Translations under genes and position numbers: made by a program | Part shown: piece after piece, positions 1-6,962 of the stretch | Position numbering within the stretch: position 1 is the stretch's first letter | Layout of the letters: each line of letters starts with the position of its first letter | Source: Victivallales bacterium | GTDB lineage: Bacteria > Verrucomicrobiota > Lentisphaeria > Oligosphaerales > Lenti-02 | DNA: 10,384 nucleotides | Assembly (NCBI GenBank): GCA_018648945.1 | Contig: JABGQJ010000233.1 | Coordinates: 1-10,384 of the forward strand | Reading direction: 5' to 3' | Notes under the pieces: model-generated | Told to the model about the DNA's origin: nothing | The model's input: only the letters and a program-made list of their open reading frames with translations | Database searches by the model: none

Positions 1-286
1 TCGAACAGATCTCCGCAAGGGTGTGCTGGCCCAGGCTGGCGGTCGGTCTTCTCCGAGCATCTGCGGATGGCGGCATTCCTCACCCCGCACACTTGGCATA
101 TACACGCTCCCACGTCGGCCCATCGGCGCCCGACCGCGCGTTGCCGAACTGACAGGCCCCCCTTACCCGGAGTCCCCTGATCGTGACAGAACCGCGCAAC
201 TGGTTGCCAGACCCGCCGGAGAGGGTATCGTTAAGGGAGGGGAGTTGTCCCCGGAATCCACGCCTCAAGCATCGGGAGATCTGTCC

Positions 287-670
287 ATGAGTACCCAGTC
301 CGAGCGGGCCAAACGGTTCCTGATTCCCATTGTCATCATCATGCTTGGGACCATGTGGTTGCTGAACGTCCTGGGGGTGGTTGCCGATGTTGACTGGGTG
401 CTGAGCGGCGGCCTGGCGGGAGCTGGCGTTCTCATTCTCACATTCGGCGGCATGGACAAGGTGACCATGGCGGCAGGCCCGTGGCTGCTGGTTGCCTCCG
501 TCACCTCCCTGCTGCGGGCGACTGGCAGGCTTGAGTTCAGCCACGAGATCCCCATTCTCACCGTTGTCTTGGGCGCTCTTCTGCTTCTCGTCGAGTTCCT
601 CAAGCTCCCCCTGCCCATGTGGTTGAGAGAAGAGGAGAAGTCTGAGGGAGACGAGACGGACGAGCAGTAG
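287..670 (+). CDS. Small four-helix inner-membrane protein of unknown function
   Basis: A 127-residue protein that is almost wholly hydrophobic. Four likely membrane segments are visible at about residues 10-32, 37-56, 59-76 and 87-106, followed by a strongly acidic, charged tail (residues 114-127, ending GDETDEQ). It has no signal peptide, no cysteine and no catalytic motif. The layout resembles the small membrane modules found in LiaI/LiaF-like proteins, but this is only a resemblance of topology and I do not assign a function. I chose the ATG at 287 because GGGAG (274-278) lies 8 bases upstream. An in-frame TTG at 245, preceded by the purine-rich AAGGGAGG at 233-240, would add 14 residues and cannot be excluded. 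The reading frame stays open back to 23, but that extension is rich in Arg, Pro and Ser and looks non-coding. Its stop lies 14 bases from the stop of the convergent large exported protein. Bases 1-286 upstream hold no gene or clear promoter that I can support. Confidence 0.75.
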   Translation: MSTQSERAKRFLIPIVIIMLGTMWLLNVLGVVADVDWVLSGGLAGAGVLILTFGGMDKVTMAAGPWLLVASVTSLLRATGRLEFSHEIPILTVVLGALLLLVEFLKLPLPMWLREEEKSEGDETDEQ

Positions 671-684
671 GGCACGCCGTCGAT

Positions 685-3600
685 TCAGTTCGCCGCTGCG
701 ATCTTTGCCTCGAGAGCCGCCAGTTCGTAGGCGATGCCGTGCAGTGTTCCCTGCTGCTTCTCGGGGCCCAGATTGGCCAGCACCACCGTGCCGTCCGTGA
801 GTCGGGCCGCCAGTACCGTGCCCGTCGTGGTCAACTCGATGCCCTGTGCTTGCGTTTCCGTGGCCGTCATGGCGGGAAGGACAAGGACGGCCGCCTGGCC
901 GAATGTCCTCCCCTCGGCCACCGCTCCCACCCCATCCATTGCCTGGGCGCTCAACACCTCTCGCAGACGCGACTGCCGGTAGCGATTCTCGTCCTGATAG
1001 CGGAAGCCAGAAGCGGCAGAGGTGACCACCCCCAGGCGGTCATCCACATTCAGCCATGTTCCCTCGATCCCGAACTCCGTGCTCGGGCCCTTGGCATGTC
1101 CCACCACCACTCGCGTGCCCGTGGCGCTGTGCAGGGCGCGCCGGTTTGGGTTGATCCCCGGCGCGTCTTCATTGAGAATCCCGAAGGTCGCTGTGCGTAC
1201 CCGTTCCACCTCGATGTCGGTTGCCGCCGCCAGCCGTTCCAGGTAGAGCACCGGCCGCCCCGGTAGCGAGACCATCGCCAGCCATTGCCGGACTGTGCCC
1301 TGGCAACGCGAGACCTCGGCGGTCCCCGCGAACCCCTCTGGGAGTTCTCTGACCAACTGGCGCAAGGCCTTGGGCTTGTCGTCCCGCTTGCCCTTCACCG
1401 TCAAGCTGCCCACCAGACCCCGTTCATATGGCGCCGTCAGCCAGGTATCGTCATCCGCGAACACCAGCCCCATCACGCCGTTGCGCCAGGTGAAGGACGC
1501 GTACTTGCGGGCAGTCGAATGCACTGCGAAGCCGCCCCGCTTGAACACCCGTGTCCCCGCCCGCGATGCCAGGTACTCGTCTTTGCTCACCGGCTTGGCA
1601 CCATCGCCGAACATGCGGTGCAGCAGATAGAGCTCCGTGTAGCGCATGACCATCTCCTCCTCGGCGTTGGCGTAGTTGTATTCGCGGGGATCCCAGGCGC
1701 TGCCATCCTCAAAACGGGCGTGCATCTTGCTGAAGAAGTCCAGCGTCGCGCGCTCCAGGTATGTCCCTTCGCGATCCCCATGCAAGACCCCCATGAACGC
1801 GGCTAGCATGAGCGGCACATCGTGCCGGTGCGGCCACCAGTCCTGACCGTTGACGTAGAAACACGAGCCGTTGGTCGCGGCCAGGCCCTTGAACACGGCA
1901 AAGGTCTCGCGGGCGCCGAAGCTCATGCTCTCCGGCAGGGGCAGACCTCCTGCCCTGTAGAGCAGCGCGTTGCGCAGGTTCAGCGAACTGCACGAGAGGT
2001 AGTCGGGATGCACGCGGTGGTGGTTCTCCAGCGTGTAGTCCTCGTGCAAGGTCACGCTTGTCACCCGCTCGCGGAGGGGTTTGCCATCCACCACCTTGTC
2101 GCTCTCCCGGTCGCCGGATCGGGTGAAGGCGTTGATCATGTAGACCCGCGCCCGTTCGTGCCACAGCTTGGCGTTGGGATGGTCGGGAAACATGCAGGCT
2201 GCCAAGGCGATGGCTTCGGAGTTCCAGGCATTCTCTTCGGCCTTGGTGTCGAGCAGATACCCGGAGTCGGGGCGGCGGGTGTTGTAGCGGTTGGCCGCGT
2301 GCTCCACCATGCGTGCCACCATCAGTTGCACGTCTTCGGGCAACCGGTCCCAAACCAGCCATGCCGCCTCGCCGATGATGCCAGCCCAGTAGGCCGACTG
2401 CCAGTGGTTCCCCCATGGTTTGCCGTCGGAGGTGGGCAGGAAGTTGGCGTAGTGGGTCACACTGACCGTGCGCAGCAGTTGGATCAGTTCGGCCAGCAAC
2501 TGTTCTCTGGGCACGCCTCCGACCTTCTCGTCGTAGGGGCCGCGCAGTATGGCGGCGTAGCCCAGCGCCACGGCCCCATTCTGCCGCACGTCCCACTCGG
2601 CGCTGCCTTCGCGCTTGTGGTAGCGGCAACCGGCCAGATAGGGCCAGTCCCGGAAGCGAGGGGTAGTCAGTTTCAGATAGCGCACCAGTCGCGTGTAGGT
2701 CTCTCGCGAGAGTTCCGTCTCCGGTCCGGGCAGGGACCAAGGCGGCACTCGGAATCTGCCCGTCAGTTCTGCCGCCTCCTTCGCCAGCACTTGGTTGCGG
2801 AGAGCACTCAACCCTTCGACCTCGCCTCGGGCTGCCTGGCGCAGCTTGGCCAAGGGCGGCAGTTCCCGGAAGCCGGTTGGCTCCGCTGGCGGCACCCCGG
2901 TCGCCAACCCGGCCGCCCGGGCCGCCCGTTGCGTCATCCGCCACGCGGCCACCCGGCGGGCGCGACCGACCAGCCACTCGTCCAAAAGTTGCCCGTACTC
3001 TTGCGCCGGGGCATTGGCTGGGATCAGGGCGATCCAGTCCAGATTTCGCGATCCGCTCTCATTCGCCAGGCGCAGGGCGCTGACTCCCTTGACGGTCTTG
3101 ACCGGGACCGCCTGGTACTGCCAGCGATCCCAGCCCCCGGTGCTCGGGAACTCGATTCGCACCTGATTCTCCGCCAGGCTACCGACGCGAACAGCCGTGC
3201 CCACGCCGGCGTGTTTCAGCAGGAGCTGGCAGTCACCGCCGGACTCGCTGCCCAGGTACCAGGTCAAGGCATGCCCCTTCGCATCCCAGCCCTTGAGCGC
3301 CTGGTTCGACGCTCCCTTCTTGGCCGTGATCGAGACTGCCTTGCCTTCGGGCGCGTCCTCTCGGACAATCTGCTCGGCCTCGACGACGGGGGCCGCGCGC
3401 GTCGGGGGGCGCTCCTCCACCCGCACCGCATCGTACCAGCCCGTGCTGGCGTTCCAGAAGCTACCCAGGGAAAGTGCCCCGATGGTTGGGACCACCTTGG
3501 TCTCCGCCACCTTCACCCCGTCGATGAAGGCCGATGTGGCCAGCCCGTCGCACTCCCAGGCGAACAGGCGCCAGCCCTGCTTCCGCGCCACCCTCGTTGC

Positions 3601-3990
3601 GGTGTAGTCCTTGCCGATCCGGTACTGGTAGTGCGGCGCATCGTTGACGATGATTGCCAGGATGGCGCCTTCGTTGCCCATCCCCACCGACGCGATCTGT
3701 TGCTTGCCCTTGGCCAGGTCGTCGAAGAAACGGACCTCCACCCGCCCGGTCAGGGGAAACTGGAAGGTGTGCTCCATCACTCGGTTCTCTCCGGGAGGTC
3801 CGGAATACGCGCACTTCGTGCCCGCGAAGGCCTTGCCGTCGGCGACCAGCAGCGGTTGCTTGCCAGCCCAGCGACAGCGCCACGCGCCCAGCCCCTTCTC
3901 GAAGCCATCGCGGAAGACCACGCCGGACTCCTGCGCAACGACATGGCCCAACACACAGAGCGAAAGGAGGGACAGAAGCAGCCGAGTCAT
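685..3990 (-). CDS. Large exported lectin/CBM plus alpha-toroid protein, probable polysaccharide lyase-like enzyme
   Basis: A 1101-residue protein starting with a clear signal peptide (MTRLLLSLLSLCVLGHVVAQ, cleavage probably after VVA or VAQ). Residues about 24-195 look like a LamG/concanavalin-type beta sandwich (DGFEKGLGAW at the start, WYDAVRVEE at the end). Residues about 204-325 look like a CBM6/CBM35 carbohydrate-binding module, opening EAEQIV and closing NLDWIALIPA. After a charged helical linker (about 330-425), residues about 430-800 form a helix-rich, Trp-rich region (WGNHWQSAYWAG, EENAWNSEAIALA, ENHHRVHPDY, NGQDWWPHRHD) typical of the alpha/alpha toroid of heparinase II/III-like and PL8-like lyases. 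Residues about 815-1095 are beta-rich, as in the C-terminal sandwich of those enzymes. His657, His658, Tyr664 and Asn587/Asn590 are candidate catalytic residues by analogy only. The protein probably acts in the periplasm or outside the cell on an acidic polysaccharide; the substrate is unknown. The Shine-Dalgarno sequence is weak (GGTGAG, close to the ATG). A non-enzymatic role remains possible. Confidence 0.85.
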   Translation of the reverse strand: MTRLLLSLLSLCVLGHVVAQESGVVFRDGFEKGLGAWRCRWAGKQPLLVADGKAFAGTKCAYSGPPGENRVMEHTFQFPLTGRVEVRFFDDLAKGKQQIASVGMGNEGAILAIIVNDAPHYQYRIGKDYTATRVARKQGWRLFAWECDGLATSAFIDGVKVAETKVVPTIGALSLGSFWNASTGWYDAVRVEERPPTRAAPVVEAEQIVREDAPEGKAVSITAKKGASNQALKGWDAKGHALTWYLGSESGGDCQLLLKHAGVGTAVRVGSLAENQVRIEFPSTGGWDRWQYQAVPVKTVKGVSALRLANESGSRNLDWIALIPANAPAQEYGQLLDEWLVGRARRVAAWRMTQRAARAAGLATGVPPAEPTGFRELPPLAKLRQAARGEVEGLSALRNQVLAKEAAELTGRFRVPPWSLPGPETELSRETYTRLVRYLKLTTPRFRDWPYLAGCRYHKREGSAEWDVRQNGAVALGYAAILRGPYDEKVGGVPREQLLAELIQLLRTVSVTHYANFLPTSDGKPWGNHWQSAYWAGIIGEAAWLVWDRLPEDVQLMVARMVEHAANRYNTRRPDSGYLLDTKAEENAWNSEAIALAACMFPDHPNAKLWHERARVYMINAFTRSGDRESDKVVDGKPLRERVTSVTLHEDYTLENHHRVHPDYLSCSSLNLRNALLYRAGGLPLPESMSFGARETFAVFKGLAATNGSCFYVNGQDWWPHRHDVPLMLAAFMGVLHGDREGTYLERATLDFFSKMHARFEDGSAWDPREYNYANAEEEMVMRYTELYLLHRMFGDGAKPVSKDEYLASRAGTRVFKRGGFAVHSTARKYASFTWRNGVMGLVFADDDTWLTAPYERGLVGSLTVKGKRDDKPKALRQLVRELPEGFAGTAEVSRCQGTVRQWLAMVSLPGRPVLYLERLAAATDIEVERVRTATFGILNEDAPGINPNRRALHSATGTRVVVGHAKGPSTEFGIEGTWLNVDDRLGVVTSAASGFRYQDENRYRQSRLREVLSAQAMDGVGAVAEGRTFGQAAVLVLPAMTATETQAQGIELTTTGTVLAARLTDGTVVLANLGPEKQQGTLHGIAYELAALEAKIAAAN

Positions 3991-4021
3991 GATCTCACCG
4001 TGTCTGAGTGGGCGAAACGAA

Positions 4022-4045
4022 GCCGCCCGCCGGATGGCGGGCGGC
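4022..4045 (-). terminator. Perfect 10-bp GC hairpin downstream of the FHA-MoxR gene
   Basis: The arms GCCGCCCGCC (4022-4031) and GGCGGGCGGC (4036-4045) are exact reverse complements around a 4-base GGAT loop. On the - strand the hairpin starts 23 bases after the FHA-MoxR stop and is followed by TTCGTTTCG, a short T-rich stretch that is poorer than a classical U-tract. It probably ends the FHA-MoxR transcript and separates it from the exported protein gene. Only 31 bases lie between it and the next ATG (3990), so the promoter of that gene must overlap or precede the hairpin, or transcription must read through. A dispersed REP-like palindrome is an alternative. Confidence 0.6.
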
Positions 4046-4068
4046 AGATAGACGATGGTTTGCGGAGC

Positions 4069-5439
4069 CTAGTACTCGCTCTGGTCCGGTTCGGGGGCGG
4101 CTTCGAGCAACTGCTCGATCAGATCGTCCGGGCCGATGCCTTCCGAATCTGCCGTGAAGTTCGTGAAGAGACGATGCCGGAGCACAGGTCGGGCCAAGGC
4201 CTTGATGTCGTCGCAGCTGACATTCAGGTTCCCGTGCAGCACGGCCCGCGCCTTGCCGCCAAGAACGAGGAACTGCGCCGCGCGCGGCCCGGCACCGCAA
4301 TGGACGTAGTCCTTGATGAACTGCGGGGACTCTTCGCAGGTTGGGCGCGTCATCCGCACCAGCCGGGTCGCGTACTTGATCACGTGCTCGCTCACGGGCA
4401 GCTCGCGCACCGTGTTCTGCAGCGCAATCAGGTCGCTTGCCGCGAGCACTTGCTTCAGCTCGATGCTCTGCTTCTTCGTGGTTGCCGCCACGATCCGCTC
4501 TTCCTCGTCGGCATTGGGATAGTCGACGATGATGTTGAACATGAAGCGGTCGAGCTGCGCTTCGGGCAACGGGTAGGTGCCCTCCTGCTCCAGCGGGTTC
4601 TGCGTGGCCAACACGAAGAACGGGGGAGGCAATGGGAAGACGTGATTGGCGACCGTCACCTGGCGCTCCTGCATGGCCTCCAGCAAGGCAGCCTGGGTCT
4701 TCGGCGGCGTCCGGTTGATCTCGTCCGCTAGCAGCAAGTTGGTGAAGATGGGACCGCGGATGAAGCGGAAGGTCTTCTGGCTGGTCTGCTCGTCGATCTC
4801 CAGCACATCGGTGCCGATGATGTCCGAGGGCATCAGGTCGGGGGTAAACTGGATGCGCTTGAACTTGAGGCGGAGGACTTCCGCGAGTGTACTGACCATC
4901 AAGGTCTTGGCCAGGCCCGGCAGCCCGATCATCAACACGTGGCCGCCAGCCGCGATCGCCACCAGCAGTTCCTCAAGCACTGCTCGCTGGCCGATGATGA
5001 CTTGCCCGAATTCCTCCTCGATCATCCCGTAGACGCGCCCCATGTCACGGATCGCGCTGATCGCTTCTGCGCCGATCGACTCCTCGGCTTCCTCCGCAAA
5101 CTCATCCTCGCCATCGACCGAGTCCATGGTGAGGGACATCGTGTCGCCGCCGAAGTCCGGGTCGAAGGCAGTCATGATGGTGCCGAACTGGATATTGATC
5201 GAGGCAGGGACCTCGGCTCGATCCACCTTCTCGCCTTCGATGAAGACGCCGTTCTGGCTACCCAGATCTTCCACATACCAGGAGCCGTTGATGTAGTCGA
5301 GTACCGCGTGTTGGCGGGAGATGCTCCCTTGATTCAGGCGAATGTCGCATTCGTCTCCCCGCCCGATGATGAGCCTGCCCCCTTCAACTTCGTATTTGCG
5401 GCCGGCATCGGGCCCTTCGAGAATCTCAAGTTTAGCCAT
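4069..5439 (-). CDS. FHA domain-MoxR AAA+ ATPase fusion
   Basis: A 456-residue cytoplasmic protein. Residues 1-95 form a forkhead-associated domain that binds phosphothreonine peptides: GR at 26-27, SRQH at 41-44 and the SQNG turn at 61-64 are all present. A 30-residue acidic linker (about 94-125) leads into a complete MoxR-type AAA+ module: Walker A GLPGLAKT (172-179), Walker B LLLADEINR (235-243), sensor 1 ATQNP (278-282), LDRF (296-299) and the sensor 2 region GAGPRAAQ (382-389). MoxR ATPases act as chaperone-like assembly factors, usually with a DUF58 or VWA-domain partner; none is encoded in this window. The FHA part suggests that activity is tied to Ser/Thr phosphorylation, but no Ser/Thr kinase is seen here. 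I chose the ATG at 5439 because the FHA fold begins at once (MAKLEILEGPDAG); the frame extends 28 codons upstream to 5523 without domain content, and that extension would start inside the promoter region. The Shine-Dalgarno sequence is weak (GCGAGG, 10 bases upstream). Confidence 0.93.
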   Translation of the reverse strand: MAKLEILEGPDAGRKYEVEGGRLIIGRGDECDIRLNQGSISRQHAVLDYINGSWYVEDLGSQNGVFIEGEKVDRAEVPASINIQFGTIMTAFDPDFGGDTMSLTMDSVDGEDEFAEEAEESIGAEAISAIRDMGRVYGMIEEEFGQVIIGQRAVLEELLVAIAAGGHVLMIGLPGLAKTLMVSTLAEVLRLKFKRIQFTPDLMPSDIIGTDVLEIDEQTSQKTFRFIRGPIFTNLLLADEINRTPPKTQAALLEAMQERQVTVANHVFPLPPPFFVLATQNPLEQEGTYPLPEAQLDRFMFNIIVDYPNADEEERIVAATTKKQSIELKQVLAASDLIALQNTVRELPVSEHVIKYATRLVRMTRPTCEESPQFIKDYVHCGAGPRAAQFLVLGGKARAVLHGNLNVSCDDIKALARPVLRHRLFTNFTADSEGIGPDDLIEQLLEAAPEPDQSEY

Positions 5440-5481
5440 GCGTTCAGGTCCTCGCCTGCAAAACAGCGGTGCGCAGTCTAC

Positions 5482-5509
5482 GCTTGCCAGGTTTTCCTGG
5501 GGGACAAGC
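5482..5509 (-). promoter_or_regulatory. Hairpin in the leader of the FHA-MoxR gene
   Basis: CCAGG (5487-5491) and CCTGG (5496-5500) pair around a TTTT loop, and the outer arms GCTTG (5482-5486) and CAAGC (5505-5509) extend the stem past a one-sided GGGA bulge (5501-5504). It lies between the putative promoter and the FHA-MoxR start, so it would be in the 5' untranslated leader. There is no following T-tract, so it is not an obvious terminator. It could be a regulatory or stabilising leader structure, or chance. Confidence 0.3.
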
Positions 5510-5523
5510 CAGAAGGTCCGCAC

Positions 5524-5552
5524 AGTCTATCGCCGCTGGGTTGAGGCGTCAA
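5524..5552 (-). promoter_or_regulatory. Putative sigma-70-type promoter for the FHA-MoxR gene
   Basis: On the - strand, TTGACG (5552-5547, five of six matches to TTGACA) is followed after exactly 17 bases by TAGACT (5529-5524, four of six matches to TATAAT). Transcription would start near 5517, giving a leader of about 78 bases. The site lies in the 147-base gap between the response regulator stop (5587) and the FHA-MoxR ATG (5439), which is the longest gap on the - strand and the natural place for a separate promoter. A near copy of the -10 context (TAGACTGCGC, 5480-5471 against TAGACTGTGC, 5529-5520) has no matching -35 element. Confidence 0.45.
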
Positions 5553-5586
5553 GAGACCAGCCATGGGATTGCCCGCTGCCCCGCTC

Positions 5587-6951
5587 TCATTCGGCATCAA
5601 GATCATAGCCTTCGTCGGCATAGCGGCGCAATCGGTAGATAAGTGTCCGGCGACTGATCCCCAGGCCCTTGGCAGCGCGGGTGCGGTTGTGTTTGTGCTC
5701 GCGGAGCGCGCGCCGGATGGCCTCCCGTTCGAGATCCTCGATGGTCTGCCCCTCGGGTGCCGCCGCCGCCGAGGGAGCCGGAGCATCCCTCGCTTCGCGC
5801 ACGACCCGGGTGGGGAGGTGTTCCGGGAGGATGATGCCGCCGCGCGACATGAGGGTGGCTCGTTCGATGGCATTCTGGAGTTCGCGCACGTTGCCGGGCC
5901 AAGGGTAGCGGGTCAGCACCTCGATGGTCTGGGGGGCCAGTCGAGAAGGCCCAGCGCCGCCGTAGCCCTCCGCGAATGCCATGGCCAGAGGCACGATATC
6001 CTCGGCTCGCTCGCTCAGCGGGGCCAGGCAAATCTCGATGACATTCAGGCGGTAGTAGAGATCCTGGCGGAACCGGCCGGCCTCCACCTCCTGATCCAGA
6101 TCCCGGTTGGTGGCGGCGACGATTCGGGCGTCGCTGCGGCGCTCCTGGTTGCCACCAATCCGCTGGTAGGCACCTTCCTGCACCACCCGCAGGAGCTTGG
6201 CCTGGAGCGAAAGGGGGATCTCCCCGACTTCGTCGAGGAAGATGGTCCCGCCCGAGGCCTCCTCGAATCGCCCCACGCGCTGGTTCACCGCCCCCGTGAA
6301 GGCTCCTCGTTCATGGCCGAAGAACTCGGATTCCAGGAGGTTCTCCGGAATCGCGGCGCAGTTCACCGTCACCAGAGCACCTGCTGCGCGGGTACTCCAA
6401 CTGTGGATCAGTTGGGCGACTACTTCCTTGCCCGTTCCGCTTTCGCCAGTGAGCAACACCCGTGCCTCGCTGGGGGCGACCAGGGCCGCCTCCTCGAAGG
6501 CGTGGAACATGGCCGGGCTCGCGCACACCACGCCGGCCGGGAGCGGCGGCAGATCGACCGCCGCGGGGGCGCGCTCCGCCACGCCAAGGATGCGGTACAC
6601 CAGGCGTCGGAGTTCGTCCAGGTCGATGGGTTTCTCCAGGTAGTCCACCGCCCCGTCTCGCATGGCCACAACCGCATCGCGAACATCGGCATAGCCGGTC
6701 ACCAGCAGGACTGGCAGTGTGGGGTGGGTGGTCCGGGCCTCGCGCAGGGCATCGAGCCCGGTCATGCCGGGCATGCGCACATCGGAGATCATCAGGTCCG
6801 GCGCCTCCTTGGCCAGCAGGGAGAGGGCCTCCTCGCCGGATTCGGCAGGAATGGTCCGGAAGCCCTGATGGGCCAGAAAATCCACCAGCAGACCGCGTTG
6901 GCCCGCATCGTCGTCGACTACCAGGACTGTGTATGGGGTGGTTTGGGCCAT
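5587..6951 (-). CDS. NtrC-family sigma-54-dependent response regulator
   Basis: A 454-residue three-domain activator. The receiver domain (about 6-122) has the acidic pocket DDD (13-15), the phosphoacceptor Asp57 in MISDVRMPGMTG, Thr85 and Lys107. The AAA+ domain (about 145-375) has Walker A GESGTGKE (169-176), the sigma-54-contacting loop GAFTGA (216-221), Walker B GGTIFLDEVG (234-243) and the arginine-finger region FRQDLYYRLNV. After an Ala/Pro linker, a Fis-type helix-turn-helix (about 405-443, NRTRAAKGLGISRRTLIYRL) binds DNA enhancer sites. All key residues are present, so it should be a working phosphorylation-dependent activator of RNA polymerase-sigma-54. The ATG at 6951 is 11 bases after the kinase stop, with GGAGG lying 15 bases upstream (an unusually long spacing), so translation is probably coupled to the kinase. 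The frame is open upstream to 7359, but that part is a shadow of the kinase gene. It is closest in type to PilR, ZraR or AtoC; the exact orthologue cannot be decided. Confidence 0.96.
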   Translation of the reverse strand: MAQTTPYTVLVVDDDAGQRGLLVDFLAHQGFRTIPAESGEEALSLLAKEAPDLMISDVRMPGMTGLDALREARTTHPTLPVLLVTGYADVRDAVVAMRDGAVDYLEKPIDLDELRRLVYRILGVAERAPAAVDLPPLPAGVVCASPAMFHAFEEAALVAPSEARVLLTGESGTGKEVVAQLIHSWSTRAAGALVTVNCAAIPENLLESEFFGHERGAFTGAVNQRVGRFEEASGGTIFLDEVGEIPLSLQAKLLRVVQEGAYQRIGGNQERRSDARIVAATNRDLDQEVEAGRFRQDLYYRLNVIEICLAPLSERAEDIVPLAMAFAEGYGGAGPSRLAPQTIEVLTRYPWPGNVRELQNAIERATLMSRGGIILPEHLPTRVVREARDAPAPSAAAAPEGQTIEDLEREAIRRALREHKHNRTRAAKGLGISRRTLIYRLRRYADEGYDLDAE

Positions 6952-6962
6952 TGTCTGTGCGA

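Noticed and set aside
93..104. TTGGCATATACA as a promoter for the small membrane protein
   Set aside because: The -35-like TTGGCA and the -10-like TATACA overlap, and no partner element lies at about 17 bases for either. The GG-to-GC spacing is one base short for a sigma-54 site.
1..180. Open frame from the left edge to the TGA at 178-180 as the tail of an upstream gene
   Set aside because: The translation shows no recognisable protein family and has a composition like non-coding GC-rich sequence; there is not enough evidence to call it.
1709..2977. A 422-codon open frame on the - strand inside the exported protein gene
   Set aside because: It is an out-of-frame reading of the same strand, rich in Arg, Gly and Pro, with no domain. 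The 1101-residue frame spans it completely.
1822..4731. A 969-codon open frame on the + strand
   Set aside because: It lies opposite the exported protein and the FHA-MoxR gene, both of which have clear signal peptide or domain motifs. Its translation has no recognisable domain and is the usual high-GC antisense shadow.
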